NCBI GenBank assembly: GCA_032690845.1
Contig: CM064430.1
Location: forward strand, 2,342,949 to 2,406,948
Length of the DNA: 64,000 nt
Direction: 5' to 3'
DNA from: Eleusine coracana subsp. coracana
Lineage: Eukaryota; Streptophyta; Magnoliopsida; Poales; Poaceae
The notes beneath the pieces were generated by a model. The model did no database searches, had not been told where the DNA came from, and was given only the letters and a program-made list of their open reading frames with translations. Below, piece by piece: positions 11,501 to 21,364 of the stretch. Positions within the stretch are counted from its first letter, which is position 1, and every line of letters starts with the position of its first letter. The translations under genes and the position numbers were made by a program.

Positions 11501-12130
11501 TTTTTTTTTTTTTAAAAAGGGCAGAAACACTACCATTCATTAAGAAGGAGAAAAAATTACAATATAATTGTACATGATACTAGGATCCAAACAAATGTTG
11601 GGCAACAAAGAAATAAAATGGACAACAACAACAACAAACTAAAGGGAGGAGCAGTTAGGAAGATGACAATGGTTGTAACGGTGCCCCTTCCGACCAGGAT
11701 CTGGAATGATGAAACATAATGACTTCGTCAAGGATAAGCTCAGTGAGTTCATCTGGAGCCCGGAGTCACCAGAGGCGGTTCTCTTCCCCCTTTGATTGGT
11801 GCACGGTCATTCATCTGGAGCCCAGGCTATTTACTGCGAGAGTGGCCTCTGCAGACGTGCCCCCTCCTTGTTCTCTGGGGCATTATCTTCTGTGGCGAGA
11901 TGCCCATTTTCATACTCCCCTCTAGAGAGGCCGCCATGGCGAAAATGCTCGAGTTCAAATTCAGCTGCAGAACACCTCCTCCCTCCTTCTCTGGGCCCCA
12001 CCGTGGACTAGAATCACCCAACTCACCTCCTGGTCCACCTTTCACACCTCCTCCCTCCTTCTATGGGCCCCTCCGTCTGGCTTGCACGCTGCACCCGCGC
12101 CTGACCCGGTAAACCCACCTGCTAGGCAGA
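11501..12130. other. Poly-T bounded repeat-like segment
   Basis: Starts with a run of about 16 T followed by sequence like the antisense of a polyadenylated retroelement tail. No protein could be assigned. A reversed 3' end of a LINE-like element is one reading. Confidence 0.3.
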
Positions 12131-12860
12131 TGCGGTGTTAACCTTTAGAGCTGCGGCCCCCCCTCCCATGTCATTTGGAGCCACCGCTGTAATGCTTCGC
12201 TTTTTCCTGCTTCTCCTCGTACTCATCTCTGCTCGGACCTTTCTTTCGCCCAAGCAGCATGCTCGCTGGCTAAACCGCCTCCTAATCAAATTCCGCGACA
12301 ACCACTCCATCTACCCATTCCAATGCAACACACACCCCTTCGCCGTTGCTTTTGTTGCTTGGGCACGGGCCACCTCGCAGCCTTTTGCAGGGACCCTATT
12401 TGTTGTCGTCTATGTGGTGACGCGATTCCGCTGTCCTCATCAACGCTGCCTGGTCTCCATGTCGTCCTTTGGTGCGCCCCCCTTGCCGGCCTCCACCCCG
12501 CCACATCGCCCTCCCGCCACCGCCCCATCACCACCTATTCCCACTCTCCCTAGCCAGCCGCCGCTGAGCTCCTCTCGTCCGACTTCCGCTGCTGACATTC
12601 CCGGTGTCTCTCGCCCCTCCCCCACGACTGCCACTGGTAAAGTCACGATGGCTGATGCCGAGGACCTTCAGCCCTTTGTTCCCGATTACAAAGACGTTTA
12701 CATGCCTTCGATGGACATGCGTAATTTCAATAAATTTGCTTTCGCTAGAGTTGAGCCACCGATTGTCAAAGGGAACAAGATGGTGCGAAAGGCCCTGCTC
12801 CACGGGGACATCGCTCATGGCAAGGGACCATCGTTGTGGCTGTGTCTGTAAACGTTTGGC
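12131..12860 (+). pseudogene. Possible retroelement zinc-knuckle fragment
   Basis: In the frame beginning at 12323 the product contains CFCCLGTGHLAAFC, a CX2CX4HX4C zinc knuckle, followed by a second cysteine cluster (CCRLCG). This is typical of gag-like or LINE first-ORF proteins of grasses. A different frame of the same region stays open for 238 codons but shows no domain. No reverse transcriptase or integrase is nearby, so this is at best a decayed fragment. Confidence 0.4.
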
Positions 12861-13291
12861 AGAACAGCTTCTCCTACGGCTTCTCGTTATTTGTATGAAT
12901 GGATGAAAAATGTAATTGTTCATATTACCTCAAACATAAGGCTTCACTGTATACATGCAATTCATGTTTGCTAATAATTAATAGTATTAAAATTTATGGC
13001 ACCTTATTTTTATGTTATTTTACACAAGAATTAATATGAGAAATCATATATTATTTAATAATTAGTGTAAAAAGCTATCTCAGTTATTTTTTACTATGAA
13101 CGAAATTATCTTCAGTTAATCACATATCATATTCTCCAAAAATGACATATTATACTCCCAAAAAAGGATAATTTCGGATGGTGCTGATCGTGGAGGAGAA
13201 GGAAGCTGGCAAAGCTACCTTTCGGTGGCTCCCGGCTTCGCCTATTTTCTGGCAAAGGCTCCTCCCGCATTTTCCGGATGAGCCGATGCGG
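12861..13291. other. AT-rich spacer left of the Mutator-like unit
   Basis: Non-coding. The right 130 bases become GC-rich and lead into the 117-bp inverted repeat at 13292. This outer part is not matched on the other side of the unit, so the true outer end of the element is not established. Confidence 0.4.
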
Positions 13292-13408
13292 AGGCCGTGG
13301 CTTCCCTGTGCCGCAGTCATGTGCCCATCCGTGTGCCGGGCACACGTGGATGGCATCCCGTCGCCCTCGCCAGGCAGCAGGCCCCGCGGCAATTTTTCTA
13401 ACGCCCAC
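13292..13408 (+). repeat. Left 117-bp inverted repeat of a Mutator-like unit
   Basis: This stretch is the reverse complement of 17782-17898 with about four mismatches by eye. The pair lies 4.6 kb apart, outer edge to outer edge, and brackets a FAR1-like transposase remnant, as expected for terminal inverted repeats of Mutator-like elements. No convincing 9-bp target duplication is seen at the outer edges. Confidence 0.75.
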
Positions 13409-13633
13409 CTAACGCTGTAGGAAACGGCATACTTATCCGTAGCCTAGAGCCCCAGACCCAAATATTTACGGTGCTTTTTTGCTTTTTTTCCTCTACGTCT
13501 CTCTCTCACACACAGTTGACTGCTCGCATTCCCCATCCAAAAAGAAAACATTGCTACACTCAGTATGTCCCTCGATCGGGAGCCTGTAAGTGGAATCAAA
13601 AATGCAGATCTTCACGGGCACGACGACGTCGCT

Positions 13634-14060
13634 CTAGTCTTGCCACATCACCGTGCACCGGAAGAACAGCTTACTCTTCCTCCCCGCCGCTGGCACCGCC
13701 GTCCTGCCCTGACTCGCATCGCGTGCCATCGTAGCATCACCGCAGCTCGACGGTGTTCTCCTCCTCGATCCGGCGGCCGTTCTCGTCGACGGTGACGTTG
13801 TACAGGTCGCACCTGCACTCGGCGTAGGCGACCTCGTCGCGGCGCTGCGTGTGTTGATGGCGTGCACGTTCAACAGACACCATTGCTCGTACAGCCCTGC
13901 CGCCAGCGCGCTCGCCGGGTCGCTCACCTCGATGCCATATGGGTCCCTGACCCACGTCGAGGTGCGCCGCGACTCCGACCCGAGCCCGTAGTACTGGCGC
14001 AGGTTGTCGGCGCACACATTAGCGTTCATGCCCGGGACCGTCTCCGGCAGCCCTGCCGCC
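13634..14060 (-). pseudogene. Nod19-like gene fragment inside the Mutator-like unit
   Basis: The minus-strand translation contains NLRQYYGLGSESRRTSTWV, RDPYGIEV and LLNVHAINTR. In the neighbouring frame, past a frameshift near 13855, it contains ECRCDLYNVTVDENGR and, further on, FFRCTVMW. From memory this order matches the 'stress up-regulated Nod 19' plant family (YGLGSE..., DPYGIEV, NVHAIDTRG, ECRCDLYNVTVDEYGR, LRYTVRW). Only the middle of the protein is present and the frames do not join. GC content is higher than in the surrounding transposon. It is probably a host gene piece captured by the element. Confidence 0.6.
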
Positions 14061-14665
14061 TCGATCTGGGTAGCACAAAGATCTGCTCGATGGCGGAAGA
14101 TCAATTCGGATTCCATCGGCCAGGGACTCCTTGGTTTGGGCTTCAACAAACTCAAGCTCCAGCATTCAGGAGTTCGATTGCAGTTGCCATGAGTTCGATT
14201 TATGAGTAAAAGATTTCAATTCTGGCATTTCCTAGTCAAATCCGAGATCATTGTAGGGGCTCGTTTGATCTGGGAAGCATCGATTCTTGGGCTAACTAGA
14301 GCAAAACGAGTTCACCACAGGAAAACATCGATCTGCTTAGGTATGTTTTCATTCAGTAAGAAGTGTGCTTTGTTATACTCATGTAGGAGTTTTATTTCTC
14401 ATAATAAAATTTGACATGGTAGTAAACCATAAACACAAAGTGAAAGGTAATAGCCCAACTCGTCAGACAAGCATGAAACAAAAGCATTACAATGACTAAA
14501 AAAATAACAGAGTATTCAGAGAAATAGTTGAATTGTAATGAACTAGTTGCAGTTGCATGTACATGACTCACATTATTTTAGTGCATAAAGAAAGTTCTAT
14601 ATTTCTAAAGTGATAGGGACTTTAATTGAAAAACGTATTCTAGTGCTTATCATTCAATGACTTAG

Positions 14666-17591
14666 TTACATTTCCTTGTTGTGTATCTTGGCTCTGTTGA
14701 GGGACTCCAAACCAGGAACAGAAGATGAGGATAATGCTGCATTTCCTTGTATAGCTTCACCATGTAGAGGGGCTCCAGACCAGGAACCAAAAGATGAAGG
14801 CATTGATGCATTTGCTTGCGGTATACCTTGACCATGTGGAGGGACTCCAAACCAGGAGCCAAAGGATGAAGGTACTGATGCATTTACTTGTGGTATACCT
14901 TGATTATGTGGAGGGAATCCAAACCATGAACTCTCTGGAGAATTTACAAATGGGCCGTAGGCTGGTATATGTCTTTGATTTTGGTCCACAAGATTCCCTA
15001 AATGACTCTGTTCGGACTAAAAATAGTAAGAACATCAATAATGAAACTATGATATCTTAGTAATTTAAAGTATATATTATTGTTGGATTGCCATACCGAT
15101 CCGGTGTAATATGGTTGTGAATGTTGTATTGTCTCCACTGCTAGTGTAGAACCAGATGCAATGGGGTCATTCTTTTTCTTTTTCCTATCTCGTGTTGCCT
15201 TCTCAAAACCACTAACAGGTCTCGGAGACCCATGAATTGTCTTCTGCTTAGTCTTGATGCCTTTTGGTTTTACATGATTATCATTTTCATGTGTAGCTGT
15301 AAGAAAAAAGGAATACATATAGATGGTGTGGCATGCGAGATGTTAAAACAAATACCATTTACGTCATATAATGGATACCTTCTAGAGGTGAACTATGCAG
15401 CTCTGGATCTAACCTTATTTTTAAGGTTTTCTCCACATCATCTACTAATTTGATTGCATCAGTCATAGCCATAGAGTAAGTTTGTTCAGATTCTGCAGCA
15501 CGACAAGCTAGTTTGAAAAATACTCTGCATAACTCTTTCCTACGCTTTGATAGCTTTGTTCTGGGATGCTTTTGTGCATCATAATTTCTCTGTATATCGA
15601 GGGCTTTTGCATCAAGTGTCAATCTCTTTAGTATATACTGTTGAGGAATTTCTTTGATATTGTTAATGTCAAGTATCTTCAATGCGTGACAGCATAATAT
15701 CCCTGCAAACTCGAACTTCTTACAGCTACACTTCACTGTACCTTGCAATGGAGAAAACTTTACAACATGTTCATTGTTCCTGCCATCAACCTGTATTTTG
15801 TACATCATTTCATCATCACTAGCACCATAGTAGAATATGTCACAAGTTTCATGTTTGCATCACTTGTGCTTGAAATATCTTAAATACTGCTGGAGTGTAA
15901 ACTTTTACAGCATGCCTTAATATCTTCAGGTCTGGTTTTAATGCAGGTTTACTTTGTGTTGCCTTGAAGTCATATTTCACCTCCTCATCTCGTTTATCTG
16001 CCACCAATCTATCAAAGTGCTCGAAAAAGGTCAGTATGTCGTATTTGACACTAATATAGCCCTTTAACTCATTGTTCAGACTTTCGCTTATTTGAGTGCT
16101 AACCATATCCCCATAGAATGTGTTTCTTCCGTATGCTAGTGCCCACAGTTCCTTTTTATCAAATAACCTTTGGAGCCATGTATTTTTCCGTAATTTATAG
16201 GTGTCTAGCAATGAATTCCATGCCTTTATAAAATCCTCTTCCTCGTCTTGATCATAAATACAATTCTGAAAAGCTGCATTGAACTTATTATAGTCCTTTA
16301 CAACTCCAGAAAGGTGCTTGCATGCATTCTGGTTCATGTGCCAAACACATATTCTGTGATGAGTATCCGATAGGACGATGCAGATTGCTTTAGCCATTGC
16401 TGCGTCTTCATCTGTCAAAATGGTGCGTGGCTTCTTACCTGACATGGCGTCTAGAAATGTATTGAATAACCAAATAAAACTATCTACAGTTTCATCCAGA
16501 AAATGTTTGTTATAAAGTCATCCTCATCTACTTGAAAAGAATGGACAAACTTCTCACCTTCTGATGTTTTCTTCTGTAGATATTCCAACACTCCCCCTGT
16601 GTCTCCTTCATGTACCTTTAGTGACCTCTTGGTATATAGTTTATTCTTCATGTCTACACGAGTAAAACCAAGATTCTCCATCCCTCCTGCTTCTTTTGCT
16701 ATTAGATCAAAAACAGCTTTATTTGAGATGCCGACAGACTTAGCATCTTCTATACTGGCTAGTTGTGCTTCAGTTATTTTCCTTTGGGATCTTAAATACT
16801 GAGTTTGGTTACCACTAGCAAGAGGATGGCTGTGATCTGCCACAAACTCATAGATGTAATAGAATCCATCTCTAAGACTTATCTTCATACGTGCTTGGCA
16901 CTGACACCTTGTTTCTGGTCGGATGAAGCACTCTTCATGGTCGGGTGATTCTCTTCTTTTATCTATATCACGAACACCTATTCATAAATAACAGTATAAA
17001 TAGATGTTATTTATTTTTTAGAATCATGTCCATACTAAAAATATTAACATGAATTCAATTCAGTACCTTCACGAGAACAATATAGGGTTCTATTCTTTTT
17101 TATAGTCGTATTTTTCACATTATTGAAACTGCCCTTTCGGATGCTAAAACCTTTATCTCCAGCATAGGCATTGTAAAAATCATAAGCCTCGTCTTCAGTA
17201 GAGAACCTCATGCCAATCTTTGGTGTCTTGTCTTCATTAGGATTTGTCAACTGGATGAATTCAGTTGTATTAGATTCCTTGTTAAATTTGTATGATGTTT
17301 AGTATATAATAAGTAAAGGAGAAGTGATTACAGTAAAAGAAATGCTCGTATTGAGTATTAAAAATATGAAGGATGGTCTACTAAAAAACTTACAAATTTT
17401 GAATCTGTTGTTTGTGTGTTGCCAGGAAGATTACTCATCATACGATGATTTGGCGATGAATTGATGGTGGCTACAGGTGACTTGACCATGCCTGGTGCCG
17501 TAACGACGGCTGTCAACTTGGCGATGATGCTTGGTGCCACGCTCTCACCATTGGGCCTGGTTAGATTCGGCGGCGGCGTCATTGCCTCCAT
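14666..17591 (-). pseudogene. FAR1/MURA-type transposase remnant, multi-exon
   Basis: On the minus strand, exons can be joined at plausible GT/AG sites. The first exon starts at 17591 with a GTAAGT donor near 17395. The FAR1 DNA-binding zinc finger follows (PKIGMRFSTEDEAYDFYN, then CFIRPETRCQCQARMK and HSHPL), then the transposase core (TILTDEDAAMAKAI, HRICVWHMNQNA), a SWIM zinc finger (CSCKKFEFAGILCCHAL) and a C-terminal tail ending at 14666. Two lesions are clear. At about 16484 the text jumps from NIFW straight to the DETVDSFIWLF segment, so roughly 55 residues are missing, including the family's first catalytic Asp (CFDTTY region). Near 15845 a frameshift separates the core from the SWIM domain. 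A 78-bp unit repeated about three times (14705-14945) encodes the tail. Confidence 0.8.
14705..14945 (-). repeat. 78-bp tandem repeat in the transposase tail
   Basis: About three copies of a 78-bp unit, which on the minus strand encode a 26-residue repeat with the core FGSWFGVPPHGQGIP. The copies have diverged by several bases each. They extend the C-terminal tail of the FAR1-like protein. Confidence 0.7.
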
Positions 17592-17781
17592 TGAAGACCT
17601 CGAGATACTCTATTATTTGTGTTTAGTTTCTGGTTCCCTCCAACCAACGAGGTTATCTACTGTGTTTGGCGCCTTTTGTAAATGATTGCCGCCATTTTAA
17701 TGTGTTTGGCATTTTTTCCCTCCATTATCTTCTAGTAGTTTCTATAATTACGGTAAAACAAATCTCACGACACCGTTTTGT

Positions 17782-17898
17782 GTGGGCGTTAGAAAAATTG
17801 CCATGGGGCCTGCTGTCTGGCGAGGGCGACGGGATGCCGTCCACGTGTGCCCGGCACACGGATGGGCACATGACTGCGGCACAGGGAAGCCACGGCCT
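17782..17898 (-). repeat. Right 117-bp inverted repeat of the Mutator-like unit
   Basis: Reverse-complement partner of 13292-13408, about 97% identical by eye. To its right the sequence reads toward ccaaacggggcc near 17980, a terminus-like motif common in grass DNA transposons. That motif has no partner on the left side. Confidence 0.75.
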
Positions 17899-18329
17899 GC
17901 ATGCAGAAGCACCTTGTTTGGCGTGGTGTCAGGAGAAGCTGCCCAATAAGCTGCTGAAGAAGCCCAGCCAAACGGGGCCTAAGCCTCCCCGCTCCTAGGC
18001 TTGCCTCATCCACTTCAGTGTCGGGCGTTGCGCCGACGGTTGCTGCTGCCGCAAATGGATCCCAGTCCCGTACCACCCGCTCCAGTGAGAGAATTGCAAA
18101 TAGGATTGGTCCTCGTTTCATGGACATGGTGTCGCAGGCGTCTTACCTCAAAGCAGGAAGCTGATGTGACATTGTTTTGCAATAAATAAGAAATTCAAGT
18201 TCGAGATATGAATGCTTTTTATGCAAATTATATTAGGTCTCGTGTAGACAATTAAATGACAATTGAACATTACAATAGATACATATTTTAAGTTGTAGTT
18301 GATCAACAAGCATATAAACTGAATTATAG

Positions 18330-18905
18330 ATTCAGTGAACAAGCTTCGGAGCTACTTATTTTGTGCACCTCTTTAGACCTTGAGGATTCATTCAGCTCAT
18401 TCAAAATTAATGATGTGTGCTTACTGTTAGCATCGAAGTTCTATCTTGCTGATTTTTCTGAACAAGAAAGAATTAAGTCGAGATATCAATTATCATATTA
18501 TGAGCTTGATGTAATAAAAAAATCCTAGATTTTAGGATCTATCTATTTTTCTCGTCTTTGTCATCGGCTAGTTGAAACTGACAAGTCATATGACTATAAT
18601 TTGATTGACTCGTTATATAAAATTTTCAATCACTTGGTTTATTTTCATTCATTCCTTCCTTTTCAGTTTGTGCAGTACAAATATTTCGTCTTGTTCTAAC
18701 TTTACCAGTTTCAATTACAATAACTGAGCGTGTATTTACATCAATAAAACTTGTTAAGACTAGGCTTGACAATAAAATGAGAGATTAATTTTTAAAATAT
18801 TATCTAGTAATCTATATTGAGAAGGAGATTGCAATTGAGTTCACCACGGATACACTTATTGACGACTTTTATGATATAAGAAACATATTATACCAAAAAT
18901 CCTAT
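18330..18905 (+). pseudogene. hAT transposase fossil (C-terminal region)
   Basis: A plus-strand frame without a start codon reads FSEQASELLILCTSLDLEDS, then FKINDVCLL and YLADFSEQERIKSRYQL. Further on it reads LTLPVSITITERVF, KLVKTRLDNKMRD, then IYIEKEIAIEFTTDT and IDDFYDI. This is the conserved C-terminal dimerisation region of hAT transposases of the type with TTF zinc finger and DUF4371. Stops and frameshifts interrupt it. No N-terminal zinc finger or terminal repeats were found, so it is a remnant only. Confidence 0.75.
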
Positions 18906-19274
18906 AAAAAGCAAAACAAAACACAAAGGAACAAATCGGTGACTGAAAGCTTCACAAACTTTCAGGCGACTGAAAATTAGCAAGTCACTATAAAAAAAAG
19001 GTAGAGTATGTCGTGGATAAAAAAAGGTTAGACCTTGTGTAAACATTTATTTCTAATGATTTCATTTATAGTATGAGATCTCAAAATTTTATGATACAAA
19101 TAATTCATATAAACATTCTTTGTGTAAAATTACTTAAATATATAGTCAACCAGATTTATACTAATTATGATTACATATTTTTATTTGATTATGTTCTTAA
19201 GTTGGCCGGCTGACCCCTCCTATATAAAATTACTGGCTCCGTCCAGGGAGTGATTTGATCATGGAAGCACACTG
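18906..19274. other. AT-rich spacer
   Basis: Non-coding, strongly AT-rich sequence between the hAT and CACTA-like remnants. I see no structure in it beyond short A and T runs. Confidence 0.5.
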
Positions 19275-20630
19275 TCACCACGTCTGACCGGGTGCTTGGA
19301 TAAAGAGGCCAAAGCTCGAGCCTCGAGGTCGAGTTGCACTACTATAAGATACTCCCTCTGTTTCAAAATTATTGTTGTTATTAACTTTTTTTTTGTTATT
19401 TTTGGATAAAATTATTGTTATTATAAGGCCGGTCGAGGGGATAGGTGGTGTCCGTATGGATGGGCCACCGCTCGTGGTCCGTGCTTGAATCTCGGAGTTT
19501 GGGGTACTAGCCGTGTCTAGTGTGCTATCACCAAGGTAGTACCGCCCACGCCGCTTGCCTCCTCCCGCCCTCATCACGACTTCTCCGTCGAGGTCATGGG
19601 CACTCGGATTGTAGTCTGGTTGTGGACCTCCTTCGCCACCTCTGAGTAAGCAGCGAGGCGGCTGTGCACGTTCGGGTTGCTAAAGGCTTCGGGAGGATCA
19701 TCCGGGTTGAACTGGATGTCCGATGTCGCCTTGCCCTTGTGGGCCAAACAAAAAGCCTGAAAAGTGTTCACCGGTTGGCCACCATGAGCCGCCGATTGAG
19801 CAAAAAACTAATTTGGTTACAAATTATGCATAATTGAGCATTTGAATAATAAAATCATGCATGATTGAGCGTTAGAAGTTTCACATATGTATCGTGCATC
19901 GTACTGTTAGAGGTTAAGACTGCCCTGATGGTGGGTGGGAACTGGCATCATCAAACGCTGCTCACGGGTAGCGGCGTGTTTGTCCACCCAAGCGTCCTCT
20001 ATCCAACATCTCGCCAACACATCTCAGGCCTCAGGATACGATGCAGACTAGTACGGAATCACATACACATCATATAAGGAGATAAATATGATGTCAAAAA
20101 ATACTATAACATCAAGTAAATGACAGAATTACTATTGTACATTTACCTCAATGTATTGCTCTCGAGTCAGGTGCATCTCTCTTGCCTCTGTCTTATTGAT
20201 TTTATGGTGGTGTTTAGCGTTGTAATAACAATGGCCTGGATGCGTGTTTCGTAAATTATGTCCGTCACAAGCTTCGGATCGGACAAGGTCCCTTTGCTTG
20301 TTCAGTACCCTGTGCCTACAGACCCACTGGGCATCTGAAGAAATTCTGCATATACACACGATGTATCAATCAGTATTTGAAGAATGTTATATGAATGTGA
20401 TATGTTCGGCAATATAGTGCGGCAAGACTTACCCATAACTCGGCGACAACTCGCTCCGCCTTATTGTGGAGCTCAACATCCGGAGCGAGGTAGTAGTGGT
20501 AAAACGTGGTACACGGCCTGTCTCCATCAGCAGTGTGCACCATACCAGGCTAGTGTAACTTCAACAAGAGACCCAGGATACCGTTGGGTATACACGCTTC
20601 ATCACTTGGGTCTTTGACAATTTCCCAGCT
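19275..20630 (-). pseudogene. CACTA (En/Spm)-like coding remnant
   Basis: Several broken minus-strand pieces resemble the plant En/Spm 'Ptta' accessory protein: GGGKRRGRYYLGDSTLDTAS (19.5 kb), QAFCLAHKGKATSDI with DPPEAFSNPNVHSRLAAYSE (19.6-19.77 kb), and RPCTTFYHYYLAPDVELHNK (20.45-20.5 kb). The pieces are separated by non-coding sequence and stops. A Stowaway-like partial sits inside it near 19352. The assignment rests on remembered family motifs, so the superfamily name is moderate confidence. Confidence 0.5.
19352..19424. mobile_element. Partial Stowaway-like MITE
   Basis: The left end after a TA is ctccctctgtttcaaaatta, the usual Stowaway-like terminus. The matching right end is not present, so the copy is truncated. 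It lies inside the CACTA-like remnant, so it is the younger of the two. Confidence 0.5.
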
Positions 20631-21364
20631 CCTGCGGAAGTGATTACAAACAATTGTTAGTTTTCGATGAGATTAACAATACGTGAAATGAAAAATAAAT
20701 TAATAATATCTACAATTATGTACCGTGACCTAGCGGGCTTAATCATCGGACGCAGGTGCACAGGTATCGGCAGCACCTCCCCTACATGGTGAGGTTTCCA
20801 ACACCTGCAATAAAAACAATGACACAATGGCCAGCAACCACGGCCGACATCCACAGCAGCAGAGACAAAGTTCGACACCCATTGTCTCTCCTCTTTTGTA
20901 AAAACAAAACTATTGGTTTCCTTTTCTATTTTCTCTGTTCTACACCCATGGAGATTATTGCTGGAGTTGGAAATTAATTTGTTGGATGGTAACAATCTGT
21001 CTCCCAGATTGTTAAAAGATCGAGAAAAAGCTGATTCTGTTTTATATGCTTTTAAAGTTAGATTGTTAAAAGATGCTTGAATCCAAAAATATCATATTCA
21101 GATGAAAGAACTTGTCGATTTAGTCTTAGCCATCGTCCTTTATTGTCCAGCTAGCAGTCACCGTCGCTGCCGCTCTACGACCGCATCCTCCTATGCCTCA
21201 TTGGTAGGACCGAACAACCCTCTTCTTTGTAGATTAACTAGCAAGATGGTGCACAAATTGCGTGGTTAACATGTAGTATACCTTTTATAATAACATTATG
21301 CATTGAATTTAAATGAGTACAATTGGACTCCCTTAATAACCATGCATACATCGCATTGACGATT
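20631..21364. other. Intergenic downstream of LecRLK4
   Basis: No gene seen. Near 21236 a short motif (ctagcaagatggtgcacaaa) resembles one at 24642 (ctagcaaaatggcccgcaca) on the other side of LecRLK4. The last 60 bases match the LecRLK3 downstream flank. Confidence 0.45.

Larger units (their letters stand above)
13292..17898 (-). mobile_element. Decayed Mutator-like (FAR1-type) element
   Basis: The unit is defined by the 117-bp inverted repeats and contains, in order, a Nod19-like gene fragment (about 13634-14060) and a spliced FAR1/MURA-type transposase remnant (14666-17591), both on the minus strand. Domesticated FAR1/FHY3 genes lack such flanking repeats, so an actual transposon is preferred. 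Its transposase is broken, so it could move only with help from another element. Confidence 0.65.

Noticed and set aside
11058..11577. Overlapping plus and minus open frames of 60-168 codons in a GC-rich block
   Set aside because: Open in many phases at once, Ser/Arg/Pro-rich and without motif, as expected by chance in GC-rich DNA.
14666..17591. Domesticated FAR1/FHY3-type transcription factor gene
   Set aside because: The flanking 117-bp inverted repeats, the missing catalytic segment and the frameshift fit a decayed transposon better.
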